This document shows positions 17,448 through 26,381 of a DNA stretch of 64,000 bases, one piece after another. The stretch spans positions 434,001 through 498,000 of the forward strand of contig CAWIKW010000006.1 of NCBI GenBank assembly GCA_963836785.1. Direction: 5' to 3'. The translations under genes were made by a program, and so were the position numbers. Positions within the stretch are counted from its first letter, which is position 1. The number at the start of each line of letters is the position of its first letter. The notes under the pieces are model-generated. The model was not told the DNA's origin. It made no database searches and worked only from the letters and a program-made list of their open reading frames with translations. Source of the DNA: DASQPR01 sp963836785. Its GTDB lineage: Bacteria; Actinomycetota; Actinomycetes; Mycobacteriales; Micromonosporaceae.

Positions 17448-18437
17448 ATGAGATTTGGACTGTTCGTACCGCAAGGATGGCGCCTCGACCTGGCTGGCGT
17501 GCCCGTCGAGGATCAGTGGGCCGCGATGCGCGACCTCGCCCAGCACGCCGACGCCGGCCCGTACGAGTCGATCTGGGTATACGACCACTTCCACACGGTC
17601 CCCATGCCGACCGACGAGGTCACTTATGAGGCGTGGTCGTTGATGGCGGCGTTCGCCGCGTCGACGAGTCGCGTACGCCTCGGACAAATGTGTACGTGCA
17701 TGGGCTACCGCAATCCGGCTTATCTCGCCAAGGTCGCCGCCACCATCGACGTGATCTCGGGCGGTCGGGTCGAGATGGGGATCGGCGGCGGCTGGTACGA
17801 GCACGAGTGGCGAGCGTACGGCTACGGGTTCCCGACTGCCGGCGAGCGCCTCGGCATGCTCGACGAGGGCGTGCAGATCATGCGGCAGCTGTGGACGACG
17901 GGTACGGCGACGCTGGCCGGCAAGCACTATCAGGTCGACGGTGCGATCGGTCGGCCGCTTCCGTTGCAGGATGGCGGAATCCCCTTGTGGATCGCCGGTG
18001 GTGGCGAGAAGAAGACGCTGCTGATCGCCGCGAAGTATGCGCAGTACACGAATTTCGATGCGACGCCCGACGTGTTCCAACGCAAGTCCGACATTCTCGC
18101 CCAACACTGCAAAGACGTGGGGACCGATTTCGACGCGATCGTCCGGTCCGGCAACTTCAACGTTGTCATCGGCGAGACCGAGAAGGACGTCGCCGACAAG
18201 CTGTCCTGGGTGCGCGCGCACTACACACCGCACTTGCCGGCCGAGACGTTGGAACGCTCCTACAACCAGTTCGCCTCGGGTCCGCTGGTCGGCACGCCGG
18301 AGCAGATCATCGAGCGGCTGTCCAAGGTGCGCGACCTCGGACTCACGTACACGATCGGCTACTTTGTCGACGCCGCGTACGACCAGGGCAGTATCGACCT
18401 GTTCGCTAAGAAGGTCATCCCAGAGTTCGCGGGCTAA
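17448..18437 (+). CDS. LLM-class F420-dependent oxidoreductase
   Basis: The 329-residue protein is a bacterial-luciferase-like TIM barrel: MRFGLFVPQGWRLDL, YESIWVYDHFHTVP, RVRLGQMCTCMGYRNPAYLAKVAATIDVISGGRVEMGIGGGW and PLWIAGGGEKKTL. This is the pattern of F420-dependent LLM oxidoreductases rather than FMN luciferases. It should transfer hydride between F420 and an unknown substrate in the cytoplasm. ATG 17448 fits the family start; ATG 17439 is three codons upstream. A strong hairpin follows the gene. Confidence 0.88.
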   Translation: MRFGLFVPQGWRLDLAGVPVEDQWAAMRDLAQHADAGPYESIWVYDHFHTVPMPTDEVTYEAWSLMAAFAASTSRVRLGQMCTCMGYRNPAYLAKVAATIDVISGGRVEMGIGGGWYEHEWRAYGYGFPTAGERLGMLDEGVQIMRQLWTTGTATLAGKHYQVDGAIGRPLPLQDGGIPLWIAGGGEKKTLLIAAKYAQYTNFDATPDVFQRKSDILAQHCKDVGTDFDAIVRSGNFNVVIGETEKDVADKLSWVRAHYTPHLPAETLERSYNQFASGPLVGTPEQIIERLSKVRDLGLTYTIGYFVDAAYDQGSIDLFAKKVIPEFAG

Positions 18438-18516
18438 CTCTTGGCGGGCTGACCCGGAGCCACCGAGTCACCCGCACACCACGACCCGTGGCGGTGCATT
18501 GACCGCACACGTACGG

Positions 18517-18547
18517 CCGAAGGCCCGGCGCCAAGCCGGGCCTTCGG
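18517..18547. terminator. Bidirectional hairpin terminator
   Basis: CCGAAGGCCCGGC pairs with GCCGGGCCTTCGG around a 5-nt loop, a perfect 13-bp stem between the converging F420 oxidoreductase and SCO4226-like genes. Confidence 0.8.
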
Positions 18548-18586
18548 TGCCTCTCGACAGTGAATCGTCCGGTTGCCGTCCGCTGG

Positions 18587-18838
18587 TCAGGATCCCTCGG
18601 CAACGAGGAAGACATCGTCGGCAACGAGGCCATGGGCTTCCTTGTGCACCGCCGTGGCTGCGTCCGCGGACGGGGCCTCGACGAGACAGAAGACCTTGCC
18701 CTGGTCCTCGCTCACCCAGTAGCGGAGGTATTGCACGCCGTGACGGTCCTGCGTCTGCAGGTCGGCCTCGTGCGCGTGGGCCACGTCGGCCGCGTTGACT
18801 CCCCCGGCAATCGTGTGTACGTCCATGTAGAGCGACAT
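18587..18838 (-). CDS. SCO4226-like nickel-binding (DUF4242) protein
   Basis: The 83-residue protein closely resembles SCO4226 of Streptomyces coelicolor, a small dimeric ferredoxin-like-fold protein reported to bind nickel: SLYMDVHTIAGGVNAADVAHAHEADL, then YLRYWVSEDQGKVFCLVEAP and VHKEAHGLVADDVFLV. Candidate ligands include the conserved His residues and the Cys of FCLVEAP. GGGAG precedes ATG 18838. Its promoter region is shared with a divergent AraC-type regulator (71 bp between starts), suggesting control by that protein. Confidence 0.85.
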   Translation of the reverse strand: MSLYMDVHTIAGGVNAADVAHAHEADLQTQDRHGVQYLRYWVSEDQGKVFCLVEAPSADAATAVHKEAHGLVADDVFLVAEGS

Positions 18839-18909
18839 GATGTTCTCCCTCGTGATCTCCGGTGGTGGTGTGTCAGACTCGATAGTCGTGGCGACGGAGC
18901 TGCACCACC

Positions 18910-19950
18910 ATGGCCGCGGCACCGCCGATCGTGGCCGGAACACCACAGTTGGCCGCACGGCCGACACCACGGGCGAGACATCCAGCGCGCGACGCGCTCG
19001 GCGCCGCTCTGCACCGACTGCGTCTCGACGGCGCGATCTTCTTCCGGGCCGAGTTCACGGAGAACTGGGCATACCAGTCGCCCTCGTCCGACCAGGTTGC
19101 CTCGATCCTCCGGCCGAGCGCCAAGCGGTTGATCATGTTTCATATCGTCGCCGACGGCACGTGCTGGGTCGCGCGCAACGACGGCGTACGGCTCTGGGCC
19201 AGTAAGGGCGACGTCATCGTGCTGCCGTACGGCGACCAGCACTCGGTGGGCGGCGCCGAGGAGGCCGTCACGGTGCCGATCCTGACGCTGTTCGATCCGC
19301 CGCCGTGGCAGACGCTTCCGGTGTTGCGACACGGCGCCGGCGGTCTCCGTACCGACATTGTCTGCGGCTATTTGCACTCGGACCACCCGCTGTTCAACCC
19401 CGCGCTGCGGGCGTTGCCACCGGTCTTCGTCGTGCGCCCGCCGGAAGGCCCGGCCGCGCAGTGGATCCGGTCCAGCATCGACTATGCACTCGCCGCCACC
19501 TCGCCCATGCGAGAACCCGATCCGGCCGCGACACGGCTCCCCGAACTCGTCCTGACCGAGACGCTCCGGCTGCATCTGGCCAGCGCGCCCGCGATCGAAT
19601 CCGGCTGGATCGCCGCGCTCGCCGATCCGGTGCTCGCCCCGGCCATGGCGCACATGCACGCCGAGCCCGACCGTCACTGGACGGTCGAAAGCCTTGCCAG
19701 CAGCGTGGCGGTGTCCCGATCGCTTCTTGACGAACGCTTCCGTCAAGTCCTCGGGCGTTCTCCGATCCGCTACCTGACCGACTGGCGTATGCACCTCGCC
19801 GAGGACCTCCTGGCGACGACCGAGGGGTCGGTCGCGTCGATCGCCGGCCGCGTCGGTTACGACTCGGAGGCATCGTTCAGCCGTGCCTTCAAACGCGCGC
19901 ATGGCGTGTCCCCCGGTGCTTGGCGGCAGGCCCGATCACTGATGCCGTAA
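18910..19950 (+). CDS. AraC family regulator with cupin-type sensor domain
   Basis: The 346-residue protein has an N-terminal cupin_6-type sensor (about residues 30-210, with FHIVADGTCWVA and KGDVIVLPYGDQHSVG) and a C-terminal double-HTH AraC DNA-binding domain. The latter includes WTVESLASSVAVSRSLLDERFRQ and the family signature DLLATTEGSVASIAGRVGYDSEASFSRAFKR. It probably senses a small molecule and controls the divergent SCO4226-like gene and/or the following HD-domain gene 39 bp downstream. The start at 18910 is uncertain because the N-terminal 25 residues are low-complexity. Confidence 0.88.
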   Translation: MAAAPPIVAGTPQLAARPTPRARHPARDALGAALHRLRLDGAIFFRAEFTENWAYQSPSSDQVASILRPSAKRLIMFHIVADGTCWVARNDGVRLWASKGDVIVLPYGDQHSVGGAEEAVTVPILTLFDPPPWQTLPVLRHGAGGLRTDIVCGYLHSDHPLFNPALRALPPVFVVRPPEGPAAQWIRSSIDYALAATSPMREPDPAATRLPELVLTETLRLHLASAPAIESGWIAALADPVLAPAMAHMHAEPDRHWTVESLASSVAVSRSLLDERFRQVLGRSPIRYLTDWRMHLAEDLLATTEGSVASIAGRVGYDSEASFSRAFKRAHGVSPGAWRQARSLMP

Positions 19951-19989
19951 CAACGCGCGCCGCGACACTCGCGCTGATATGACTGTGTC

Positions 19990-20619
19990 GTGGACATCAA
20001 CGACATCGACCTTCCGCAGACGCCGGCATGTCAGGCGGCGCTCGAGGCGGCGACCCACTTCTACTCCCCCGCGCTGCTGAACCACTGCATCCGGTCATAC
20101 ATCTGGGCGTCGGCCTACGCGTCGACCAACCGCATGGACCACGACCCGGAGCTTCTGTACGTCGCGGCGCTCCTGCACGACCTCGGGCTCGTGGCCGAGT
20201 TCGACAGTCATACGGTCGCGTTCGAGGACGTCGGTGGCCATCTCGCCTGGCTGTTCGGCGCCGGCGCGGGCTGGCCGGCAGCTCGCCGCGAACGGGTCGC
20301 GCAAGTGGTGGTGCGACACATGTGGGACACGGTCGATCCGGCCGAGGACCCGGACGGCTTTCTGCTCGAGATGTCCACCGGCGTCGACATCTCCGGTCGA
20401 CACGCGCGGGACTTCCCGGCTGCTCTCCGCACTCAGGTGCTGGCGAGGTATCCGCGCCTCAGCCTGGCCGCCGAATTCACCGCCTGCCTCGCGGAACAGT
20501 CGCGTCGAAAGCCGGACAGCCGGGCCGGCCAGTTGTGGCAGTCGGGCAGCAGCGATCGCATCGCGAACAACCCGCTCGACGAACCGGTGCAGACCGACGA
20601 TCCGCCGGCTGCGAGCTGA
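19990..20619 (+). CDS. HD-domain protein (cyanamide hydratase-like)
   Basis: The 209-residue protein has a single HD metal-dependent domain: NHCIRSYIWASAYA (first His), AALLHDLGLV (HD), EDVGGHLAW and VVRHMWDTV. Spacing and flanking sequence resemble the HD proteins annotated as cyanamide hydratase-like, but many of these have unknown substrates. GTG 19990 starts the recognisable sequence. The C-terminal 40 residues look disordered. It lies close downstream of the AraC gene and may be cotranscribed. Confidence 0.8.
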   Translation: MDINDIDLPQTPACQAALEAATHFYSPALLNHCIRSYIWASAYASTNRMDHDPELLYVAALLHDLGLVAEFDSHTVAFEDVGGHLAWLFGAGAGWPAARRERVAQVVVRHMWDTVDPAEDPDGFLLEMSTGVDISGRHARDFPAALRTQVLARYPRLSLAAEFTACLAEQSRRKPDSRAGQLWQSGSSDRIANNPLDEPVQTDDPPAAS

Positions 20620-20648
20620 GGACACGGGTCCCGGCCGACCGATGGCGA

Positions 20649-23192
20649 TCACTCCCGGATACCGATCGCCTCAACCGGTCGCATCCGCAGCACGCGTCGC
20701 ACCGGGACGACCGTCGCCAGGCCACCGAGCAGGACCGTACCGCCGATGACCGCGACCCAACCGGCGAGCGGAATGTACGGCGACGATGTGCCGGTCGTGG
20801 CCTTGACCATCGGGACCAGGGTCGCCGCGGCGATCGCGGCGCCGATCGTCAGGGCGAAACCGAGCAGCAGGACCAACTCCCAGCGGACCATGCGCAGAAC
20901 CTGCGCCGGCGTGGTGCCGGACAGCCGGAGGACGGCGAACTGCCGCCGTCGCCCGAGGGAGAAGATGACGAGGCTGTTCACACCCGCGATCACCACGTAG
21001 AGGACGAGAACCGCGGTAATCATCTTGTTGGTCCAGGCATTCTGGTCCAGCTCGGCGCTCAGGCCAACCTGGTACGCCGATCGCGTGACGACCGATGACC
21101 CCGGCGAGGTCCGCGCGAGTTCGGCCCGCAATGTGTCGGCTCGACCGGGTGCCGAAGCGACGAACACCGTGTCATCGCGCCCGGTGTCGGTGTGCGGTGC
21201 CAATGCCTCGTGCGGCAACGTGAGAGATGCGAAGCCCAGACCCCGCTGGTAGATCGCCACGACCCGCAGTCGCGCGGGCGCCCCGTCGCCGTACCAGCCG
21301 GAGAATTGACCACCGACATGGAGATGTAGGGACTGCGCGGTCAGCGAGTCCACGGCCACCGTCTCGCCGCGCAGATCCGCCAGTGCGCCGCTGGTGACAC
21401 CGAGGTCGATCGTGCGCGACAGCCCGTCGACGTCGATGCCCTGCGCGGTGTAGTCGCTGATGCCGCTGCCGCCGGCGAACATCGTGCTGTGTACGACGCC
21501 GGTCGCCGCGACGACACCGTCGGTGTTGCGGATGCTGTCGACGGCGGTTGCTGACAGGCCCGAGGGCGGCGGGGTCACCACGTAGTCCGCCAATACACCG
21601 TCCCGAGACTGCTCGGCCGCGACGTGCTGCTGCGAGGACTCGACGAACCACAGGGAACCGCCCAGCGCGACTGCGAGGACGACGGAGCTCAACACGACGG
21701 ACAGGTGCCGGCTGGACGCGCCGACGTTGGCGCCGGCGAGGCGGCCGGTGACACCGGTGGCGCCGAGGAGTCGCCCGATGGTCGCCGCCGCCGCGCGGAG
21801 GAGAAGCGGTCCGAGCAACGCCACCGCGACGACGAGCGTGAAGACCGTGGCAACGGAGATGCCGGCGGCCGCGTCGCCGCCGACCGACGCCGACACGACC
21901 GACAACGTGATTCCACCGGCCAGCGCGACGAGTCCCAGTACGGGACGAAGGAATCCGAGTCCGTTCCGCTCGACGGACGTCTCGACGAGCGCCTCATGCG
22001 GCCGGACCCGGCTCGCGCGAAGGCTGGCGATCCACGCGGCGACCACGGCGACGAGCACCGCCGACGACCCAGCGACGAGTGGTGGCAGCCACGAAATCGC
22101 GGTGTGCAACGAATCGGGCACCATGCCGTGCGTCACGAATTGATCGCGGAGCCATCCGGCCGCGGCGAGTCCCGGCCAGACTCCGGCCGCCGCTGCGACG
22201 AACCCGAGCGCGGTCGATTCACGTACGACCATCCGGCGGACCTGGCGCGGCGTCGCCGCGATCGCGCGGAGCAGCGCAATATCGCGCTGGCGCTGCCGGA
22301 CGCTGAGGCCCACGGTACCGGCGATCACCAGGATCGCGATCAGCAACGTCATGCCACCGAACACGCTCGACACCGCGATGACGAATCCGCGGGCGTTGTC
22401 GACCGCGGGCGACTCGACGCTGCCTCGGTCGCTGCCGACGAAAACGCGAGGGTAGGCGCCATTCGGTTGTACGGGCAGCGGCGGCAGGACGCCGCGAACG
22501 TTCGCGGCGAGAGCGTGCGCGTCGACGCCGGGCTCGGCGAGGATGCCGATGACTCCGGCCGAATTCGGCTGCGACGCCAGCGATCGGTCGACATCGTCGG
22601 TCACAAACACCGTCGGCTCATCCGGGCTCGTCCCGACCGGTGCGGCAAGCCCGGCGACCGTGAACGACCGCAATCCGGATGCGACATCCAGACGTACGGA
22701 TTGGCCGACCCGGATGCCCAGTCGCGCGGCCAGCCCGGCGTCCACCACGGCTTCGCCGTCGCGAACGGGTGCCGAGCCGGCCCGCAGTGCGAACGGCGCG
22801 AGTTGCGCGGCCGACCATGGATGCAGTTCGGCGCCGGACGTTCCCGTGGCCGCAATGATCTGCGCGGGCACCGAAATGTCACTGATCGCCGCACGGACGC
22901 CCGGCGCCGCCGCGATCCGGGCAACCAGCGACGGGTCCACGTAACCACGTTCGGCCAGCGGCGTCGCCTCCGAATCCTGGTCGTCGCCCGATCCTTCGGT
23001 GGTCGTGATGTTCGTCGTGGCGACGAGCACGGGCGTGGCCGCGTACCGTTGCAGCGGGCCGTGATAGCGAACGCCCGACTCGAGCATCGCTCCACAGGCC
23101 GTGACAATGACGACGGCGAACCACAGCGCGACGAATGTGGCGATGATCGTCGCCGGATGTGCCCGCAGCATCCGCCAGGCCAACCTCACCAT
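20649..23192 (-). CDS. MacB/FtsX-type ABC transporter permease
   Basis: The 847-residue protein has an N-terminal TM helix, a large extracellular domain, a first FtsX unit of three TM helices (around GGMTLLIAILVIAGTVGLSVRQRQRDIALLRAIAATPRQVRRM), two further TM helices, another extracellular domain, and a C-terminal FtsX unit (AVLVLYVVIAGVNSLVIF, then RRRQFAVLRLSGTTPAQVLRMVRWE). This is the duplicated-FtsX layout of actinobacterial exporters for antibiotics, lipids or peptides. ATG 23192 overlaps the end of the ATPase gene by 7 bp, so the two are translationally coupled. The substrate is unknown. Confidence 0.9.
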   Translation of the reverse strand: MVRLAWRMLRAHPATIIATFVALWFAVVIVTACGAMLESGVRYHGPLQRYAATPVLVATTNITTTEGSGDDQDSEATPLAERGYVDPSLVARIAAAPGVRAAISDISVPAQIIAATGTSGAELHPWSAAQLAPFALRAGSAPVRDGEAVVDAGLAARLGIRVGQSVRLDVASGLRSFTVAGLAAPVGTSPDEPTVFVTDDVDRSLASQPNSAGVIGILAEPGVDAHALAANVRGVLPPLPVQPNGAYPRVFVGSDRGSVESPAVDNARGFVIAVSSVFGGMTLLIAILVIAGTVGLSVRQRQRDIALLRAIAATPRQVRRMVVRESTALGFVAAAAGVWPGLAAAGWLRDQFVTHGMVPDSLHTAISWLPPLVAGSSAVLVAVVAAWIASLRASRVRPHEALVETSVERNGLGFLRPVLGLVALAGGITLSVVSASVGGDAAAGISVATVFTLVVAVALLGPLLLRAAAATIGRLLGATGVTGRLAGANVGASSRHLSVVLSSVVLAVALGGSLWFVESSQQHVAAEQSRDGVLADYVVTPPPSGLSATAVDSIRNTDGVVAATGVVHSTMFAGGSGISDYTAQGIDVDGLSRTIDLGVTSGALADLRGETVAVDSLTAQSLHLHVGGQFSGWYGDGAPARLRVVAIYQRGLGFASLTLPHEALAPHTDTGRDDTVFVASAPGRADTLRAELARTSPGSSVVTRSAYQVGLSAELDQNAWTNKMITAVLVLYVVIAGVNSLVIFSLGRRRQFAVLRLSGTTPAQVLRMVRWELVLLLGFALTIGAAIAAATLVPMVKATTGTSSPYIPLAGWVAVIGGTVLLGGLATVVPVRRVLRMRPVEAIGIRE

Positions 23193-23998
23193 GGCCGCGC
23201 ACCTCCGCCGACACGCCGGTCCGCGAGGTGCACCAGCCGATCGGCGATGGCATCGACGCCGGCGGCCGGCATGTCGTCGGCGACCTGACCGTCGGCGAGC
23301 AGCACGATCCGATCGGCGTAGGACGCGGCCACCGGGTCGTGCGTAACCATGACCACCGTCCGCCCGTCGACATCCACCGCTTGCCGCAACAAGGTCAAAA
23401 CCTGTGCGGCGGTACGGGTGTCGAGCGCACCCGTCGGCTCGTCGCAGAAGATGACATCCGGGCGTACGGACAGGGCACGAGCGATCGCGACGCGCTGTTG
23501 TTCGCCCCCGGACAGTTGAGCCGGACGGTGTCGCAGTCGCCCGTCCAGGCCGACACGTGACACGACGTCGGCGAGGTACCGGCGGTCCGGCCGGACGTGG
23601 GCGAGCCGCGATGGCAGCAGGATGTTCTCGCGTACCGTGAGCGCCGGCACCAGGTTGAACGCCTGGAAAACGAAGCCGATCCGGGTCCGGCGCAGCTTCG
23701 TCAGGGACGTCTCGGACAGCTTGGTGAGGTCGGTCCCGGCCAGCCAGACGGTGCCGGCGCTCGGCCGGTCGAGACCGGCCGCGCACTGCAGCAGCGTGCT
23801 CTTGCCCGATCCGGACGGTCCCATCACGGCGGTGAACGTGCCGCGACGGAACTCGAGATCGACTCCGGCCAGCGCGTGGACCGCCGAACCGTTACGTCCG
23901 TGGACTTTCCGGACCTCGCGTAGCGCCACGGTCGCGCCCTCGGCCGGAGCGGTCGGAGCCGTTGCACCCGACGGGCGGGGTGTCCTTCGCGCTTTCAC
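23186..23998 (-). CDS. MacB/LolD-type ABC transporter ATP-binding protein
   Basis: The 270-residue ATPase contains Walker A GPSGSGKST, the Q-loop in FVFQAFNLVPALTVREN, signature LSGGEQQRVAIARAL, Walker B VIFCDEPTGALD and the H-loop VMVTHDP. The sequence around the signature and the Asp-loop is typical of LolD/MacB/FtsE-type ATPases that drive FtsX permeases. GTG 23998, with AGAGGGG about 8 nt upstream, is the start. It is the first gene of a two-gene operon with the permease. Confidence 0.92.
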   Translation of the reverse strand: MKARRTPRPSGATAPTAPAEGATVALREVRKVHGRNGSAVHALAGVDLEFRRGTFTAVMGPSGSGKSTLLQCAAGLDRPSAGTVWLAGTDLTKLSETSLTKLRRTRIGFVFQAFNLVPALTVRENILLPSRLAHVRPDRRYLADVVSRVGLDGRLRHRPAQLSGGEQQRVAIARALSVRPDVIFCDEPTGALDTRTAAQVLTLLRQAVDVDGRTVVMVTHDPVAASYADRIVLLADGQVADDMPAAGVDAIADRLVHLADRRVGGGARPW

Positions 23999-24122
23999 TG
24001 TGCGCCCCTCTCGTTCCTCGATTGCTCGAGATGCCGAGAACGACGTTAGGTGGGCCGAACCGGACCTTCGACCGGGCGAGCCACCGAATCCGGCCGGGGG
24101 ATAGCCCTACCGGGTGGCCCTA

Positions 24123-24842
24123 CTACACGGGCTGTCTCGCCGGTTGGCCGGCCGAGGCATCCGCGAGGCGCTCGTCAAGCAGCAGCGCGGCGACCGCCTC
24201 CGGGGCCTCATGCATTGCGTCGTGGGCGGTTGGGAGGTCGTGGACCTCCCACTCGGGATCGGCTTGGAGCTGGGTGCGGAGTTCAGCGAACGGCGTCCGG
24301 TCTTCCCATCCTGAGCAGTAGATGAACTCCCGACGGGGGATCTGGGCGATTGCGCCTGTGAGCCGGATCGTTTGCAGGAACGAGGCGAGGGGATGGGGAC
24401 GGCGGCGGGGATCGTCGCTGCCGCCGTCCGGCGGTCGGACGGCGTAGCCGATGGACGCAGCGCCGGCAGCGAACACTTCCCGGAAGTGCTCGTTCGTTGA
24501 CGACCAACACGACGCGCCGTCGCGCGGTACGTAGGCGTCGAGATGCACCAGTCGTGAGATCCGGCCGCCGGCGCGGTCGGCGGCGGCAGCGATCACCATT
24601 CCGCCGTAGCTGTGGCCGACCAGCGTCGCGCTGGTGATGTGGGCGCGATCGAGGAGCCGCAATACGTCGTCGGCGTGCGTGTCGAGGTTGGCGGTCGCGA
24701 CCGTCGAGTTGTCGTCGTCTGGCCGCAGACCGGTCAGGGTCAGGGCGTGAACGGTATGACCGGCCCGCTCCAGCAGCGGAACCACCGCTTCATACGCCCA
24801 GGAGCCTTTCCAACCGCCGGGTACGAGGACGAACGTCGCCAT
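24123..24842 (-). CDS. Alpha/beta-hydrolase fold protein
   Basis: The 239-residue protein starts with ATFVLVPGGWKGSWAYEAVVPLLERAGH and has the nucleophile elbow LVGHSYGGMVI near residue 98, and the catalytic His probably in LPTAHDAMHEAPEAVA at the C-terminus. This is the small esterase/salicylate-esterase-like subgroup of the superfamily. The substrate is unknown. It is divergent from an AraC-type regulator with 150 bp between the starts, suggesting regulated expression. Confidence 0.85.
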   Translation of the reverse strand: MATFVLVPGGWKGSWAYEAVVPLLERAGHTVHALTLTGLRPDDDNSTVATANLDTHADDVLRLLDRAHITSATLVGHSYGGMVIAAAADRAGGRISRLVHLDAYVPRDGASCWSSTNEHFREVFAAGAASIGYAVRPPDGGSDDPRRRPHPLASFLQTIRLTGAIAQIPRREFIYCSGWEDRTPFAELRTQLQADPEWEVHDLPTAHDAMHEAPEAVAALLLDERLADASAGQPARQPV

Positions 24843-24992
24843 GTGTTTCTCCTTCTCTCAAGCCGCGGCATCGAGGCACGCCGCCTCGATGACATGTGGT
24901 TCGGTCAGGCGCTGTGCGCGACTGAAGACCACCGCACGGAGGCAAGTGTCACCAGATCACGGTGTGGCTTACTACCGCTAGGATGCCAACTG

Positions 24993-25838
24993 ATGCCTGT
25001 TCGCCGCCAACCTCGCCGGGTCGCCGCTGTGACGTCACATGTGTGGCCGTCTGGCGGGCGCCACCTCTGGTCATCCGGCGGAACAAGCACAGTGCAGTCG
25101 CACGCACAGGGACACCTGGTATACGCAGCCAGCGGCATCTTGGCAGTTCACACCGAGCGCGGCACGTCGATCGTTCCCGCCAACCGGGTCGCCTGGACCC
25201 CGGCCGGGTTCACCCACCACCACCGCGCCCACGGCGACACCGATATGCGGATCGTCTTTCTCGCGCCAGCCCTCGCCCGGCTCATGCCAGACCATCCCGC
25301 CGTTTTCCTGGCCTCCGATCTCGCCCGCGAGGTCCTGCTCGCCCTGACCGGCCCCCGCAACTACGACGACGCAGCGCCCGACTACAGCCGCTCCGCGCGC
25401 TCTCGCCTCCATCGAGTCCTCGTCGATGAACTCCGCGAAACACACGAACAGCCACTGCACCTGCCAGAGCCACGCGACGACCGACTGCAAGCCATCGCCC
25501 GGATGCTGTACGAGACGCCGGGCGACAACGCCACGCTGGCCGAACTCGGGAAGACGATCGGAGCCAGCACCCGCACCCTCAGCCGACTGTTCCGCAACGA
25601 ACTAGGCATGACCTTCTATGAGTGGCGCACGCAGCTACGCATCTACCACGCGCTCGTGCTCCTCGCCGACGGCCACGACACCACCCAAACCGCCTACGCC
25701 TGCGGATGGGCCAACCCCAGCAGCTTCATCGCAGCGTTCACCAACATCATCGGAACGACCCCGGGCCGCTACCGAACCAGCCGCGACACCACCGCCCGCG
25801 CATCTCAACTCTCGACGGTGGTCGAGTCCTCGGGGTGA
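24993..25838 (+). CDS. AraC family transcriptional regulator
   Basis: The 281-residue protein has a cupin-like N-terminal sensor (GHLVYAASGILAVHTERGTSIVPANRVAWTPAGFTHHHRA) and a C-terminal AraC double HTH (NATLAELGKTIGASTRTLSRLFRNELGMTFYEWRTQLRIYHALVLL, then ACGWANPSSFIAAFTNIIGTTPGRYR). It probably controls the divergent hydrolase gene. ATG 24993 lies behind AGGA; upstream codons in the same frame look non-coding. Confidence 0.88.
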   Translation: MPVRRQPRRVAAVTSHVWPSGGRHLWSSGGTSTVQSHAQGHLVYAASGILAVHTERGTSIVPANRVAWTPAGFTHHHRAHGDTDMRIVFLAPALARLMPDHPAVFLASDLAREVLLALTGPRNYDDAAPDYSRSARSRLHRVLVDELRETHEQPLHLPEPRDDRLQAIARMLYETPGDNATLAELGKTIGASTRTLSRLFRNELGMTFYEWRTQLRIYHALVLLADGHDTTQTAYACGWANPSSFIAAFTNIIGTTPGRYRTSRDTTARASQLSTVVESSG

Positions 25839-25868
25839 TTCGTACTTGGACTCCGGGCCAATGCCCGT

Positions 25869-26381
25869 TTAGCTCGCATCGGCATCGCGCTGGTAGCGAA
25901 CCTGGACTGCGCGCCAGCGCGGATCGGTCAGCTCGGTGCCGTCCGGACGGAAGCCGGCCCGTTCGTAGAGGCGGCGAGCCCGTACGTTGGCGGCGAACAC
26001 CCAGAGCGTGATGTCCATCCCGGGCATGGCGTCGATGGCCGCGCGCAGCAGCGACGAGCCGACGCCGTGACCACCGGCCGCTGGGCTCACGTACAGCGAC
26101 GCGAGGTAGCCGGCGTGACGGTCGCGGTCGGGCCCGAAGATCGTGAAACCGACGATGCTCCCGCTCGCGTCCAGCGCGACCAGGGTGGTCCGATCCGCAG
26201 CGTCGACGCTCGGCCCCAACTCCGTCGCCGCGGTGGTCGTGTCCATCGCGTCGATGACGTCCTCCGGAATCACACCGTGATATCCGCCTCGCCACGCCGC
26301 GACGAACACCTCGGCCAGTGCCGGCAGGTCGGCACGATCGGCGGCGCGCACGATGAGCGCGGACGAGCGCCGATCGCTCAT
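25869..26381 (-). CDS. GNAT family N-acetyltransferase
   Basis: The 170-residue protein has the GNAT fold: VRAADRADLPALAEVFVAAW at the start, GYLASLYVSPAAGGHGVGSSLLRAAI (motif A, acetyl-CoA pyrophosphate loop G-x-G-x-G/S) and VRARRLYERAGFRPDG (motif B). The start codon overlaps the AnmK stop by ATGA, so the two are cotranscribed. That suggests, without proving, a role on an amino sugar, peptide or muropeptide product. Confidence 0.88.
   Translation of the reverse strand: MSDRRSSALIVRAADRADLPALAEVFVAAWRGGYHGVIPEDVIDAMDTTTAATELGPSVDAADRTTLVALDASGSIVGFTIFGPDRDRHAGYLASLYVSPAAGGHGVGSSLLRAAIDAMPGMDITLWVFAANVRARRLYERAGFRPDGTELTDPRWRAVQVRYQRDADAS

Noticed and set aside
21624..23288. Plus-strand open frame of about 550 codons opposite the MacB-like permease
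   Set aside because: Arg/Asp/Gly-rich composition without any motif; the opposite strand has a clear FtsX permease.
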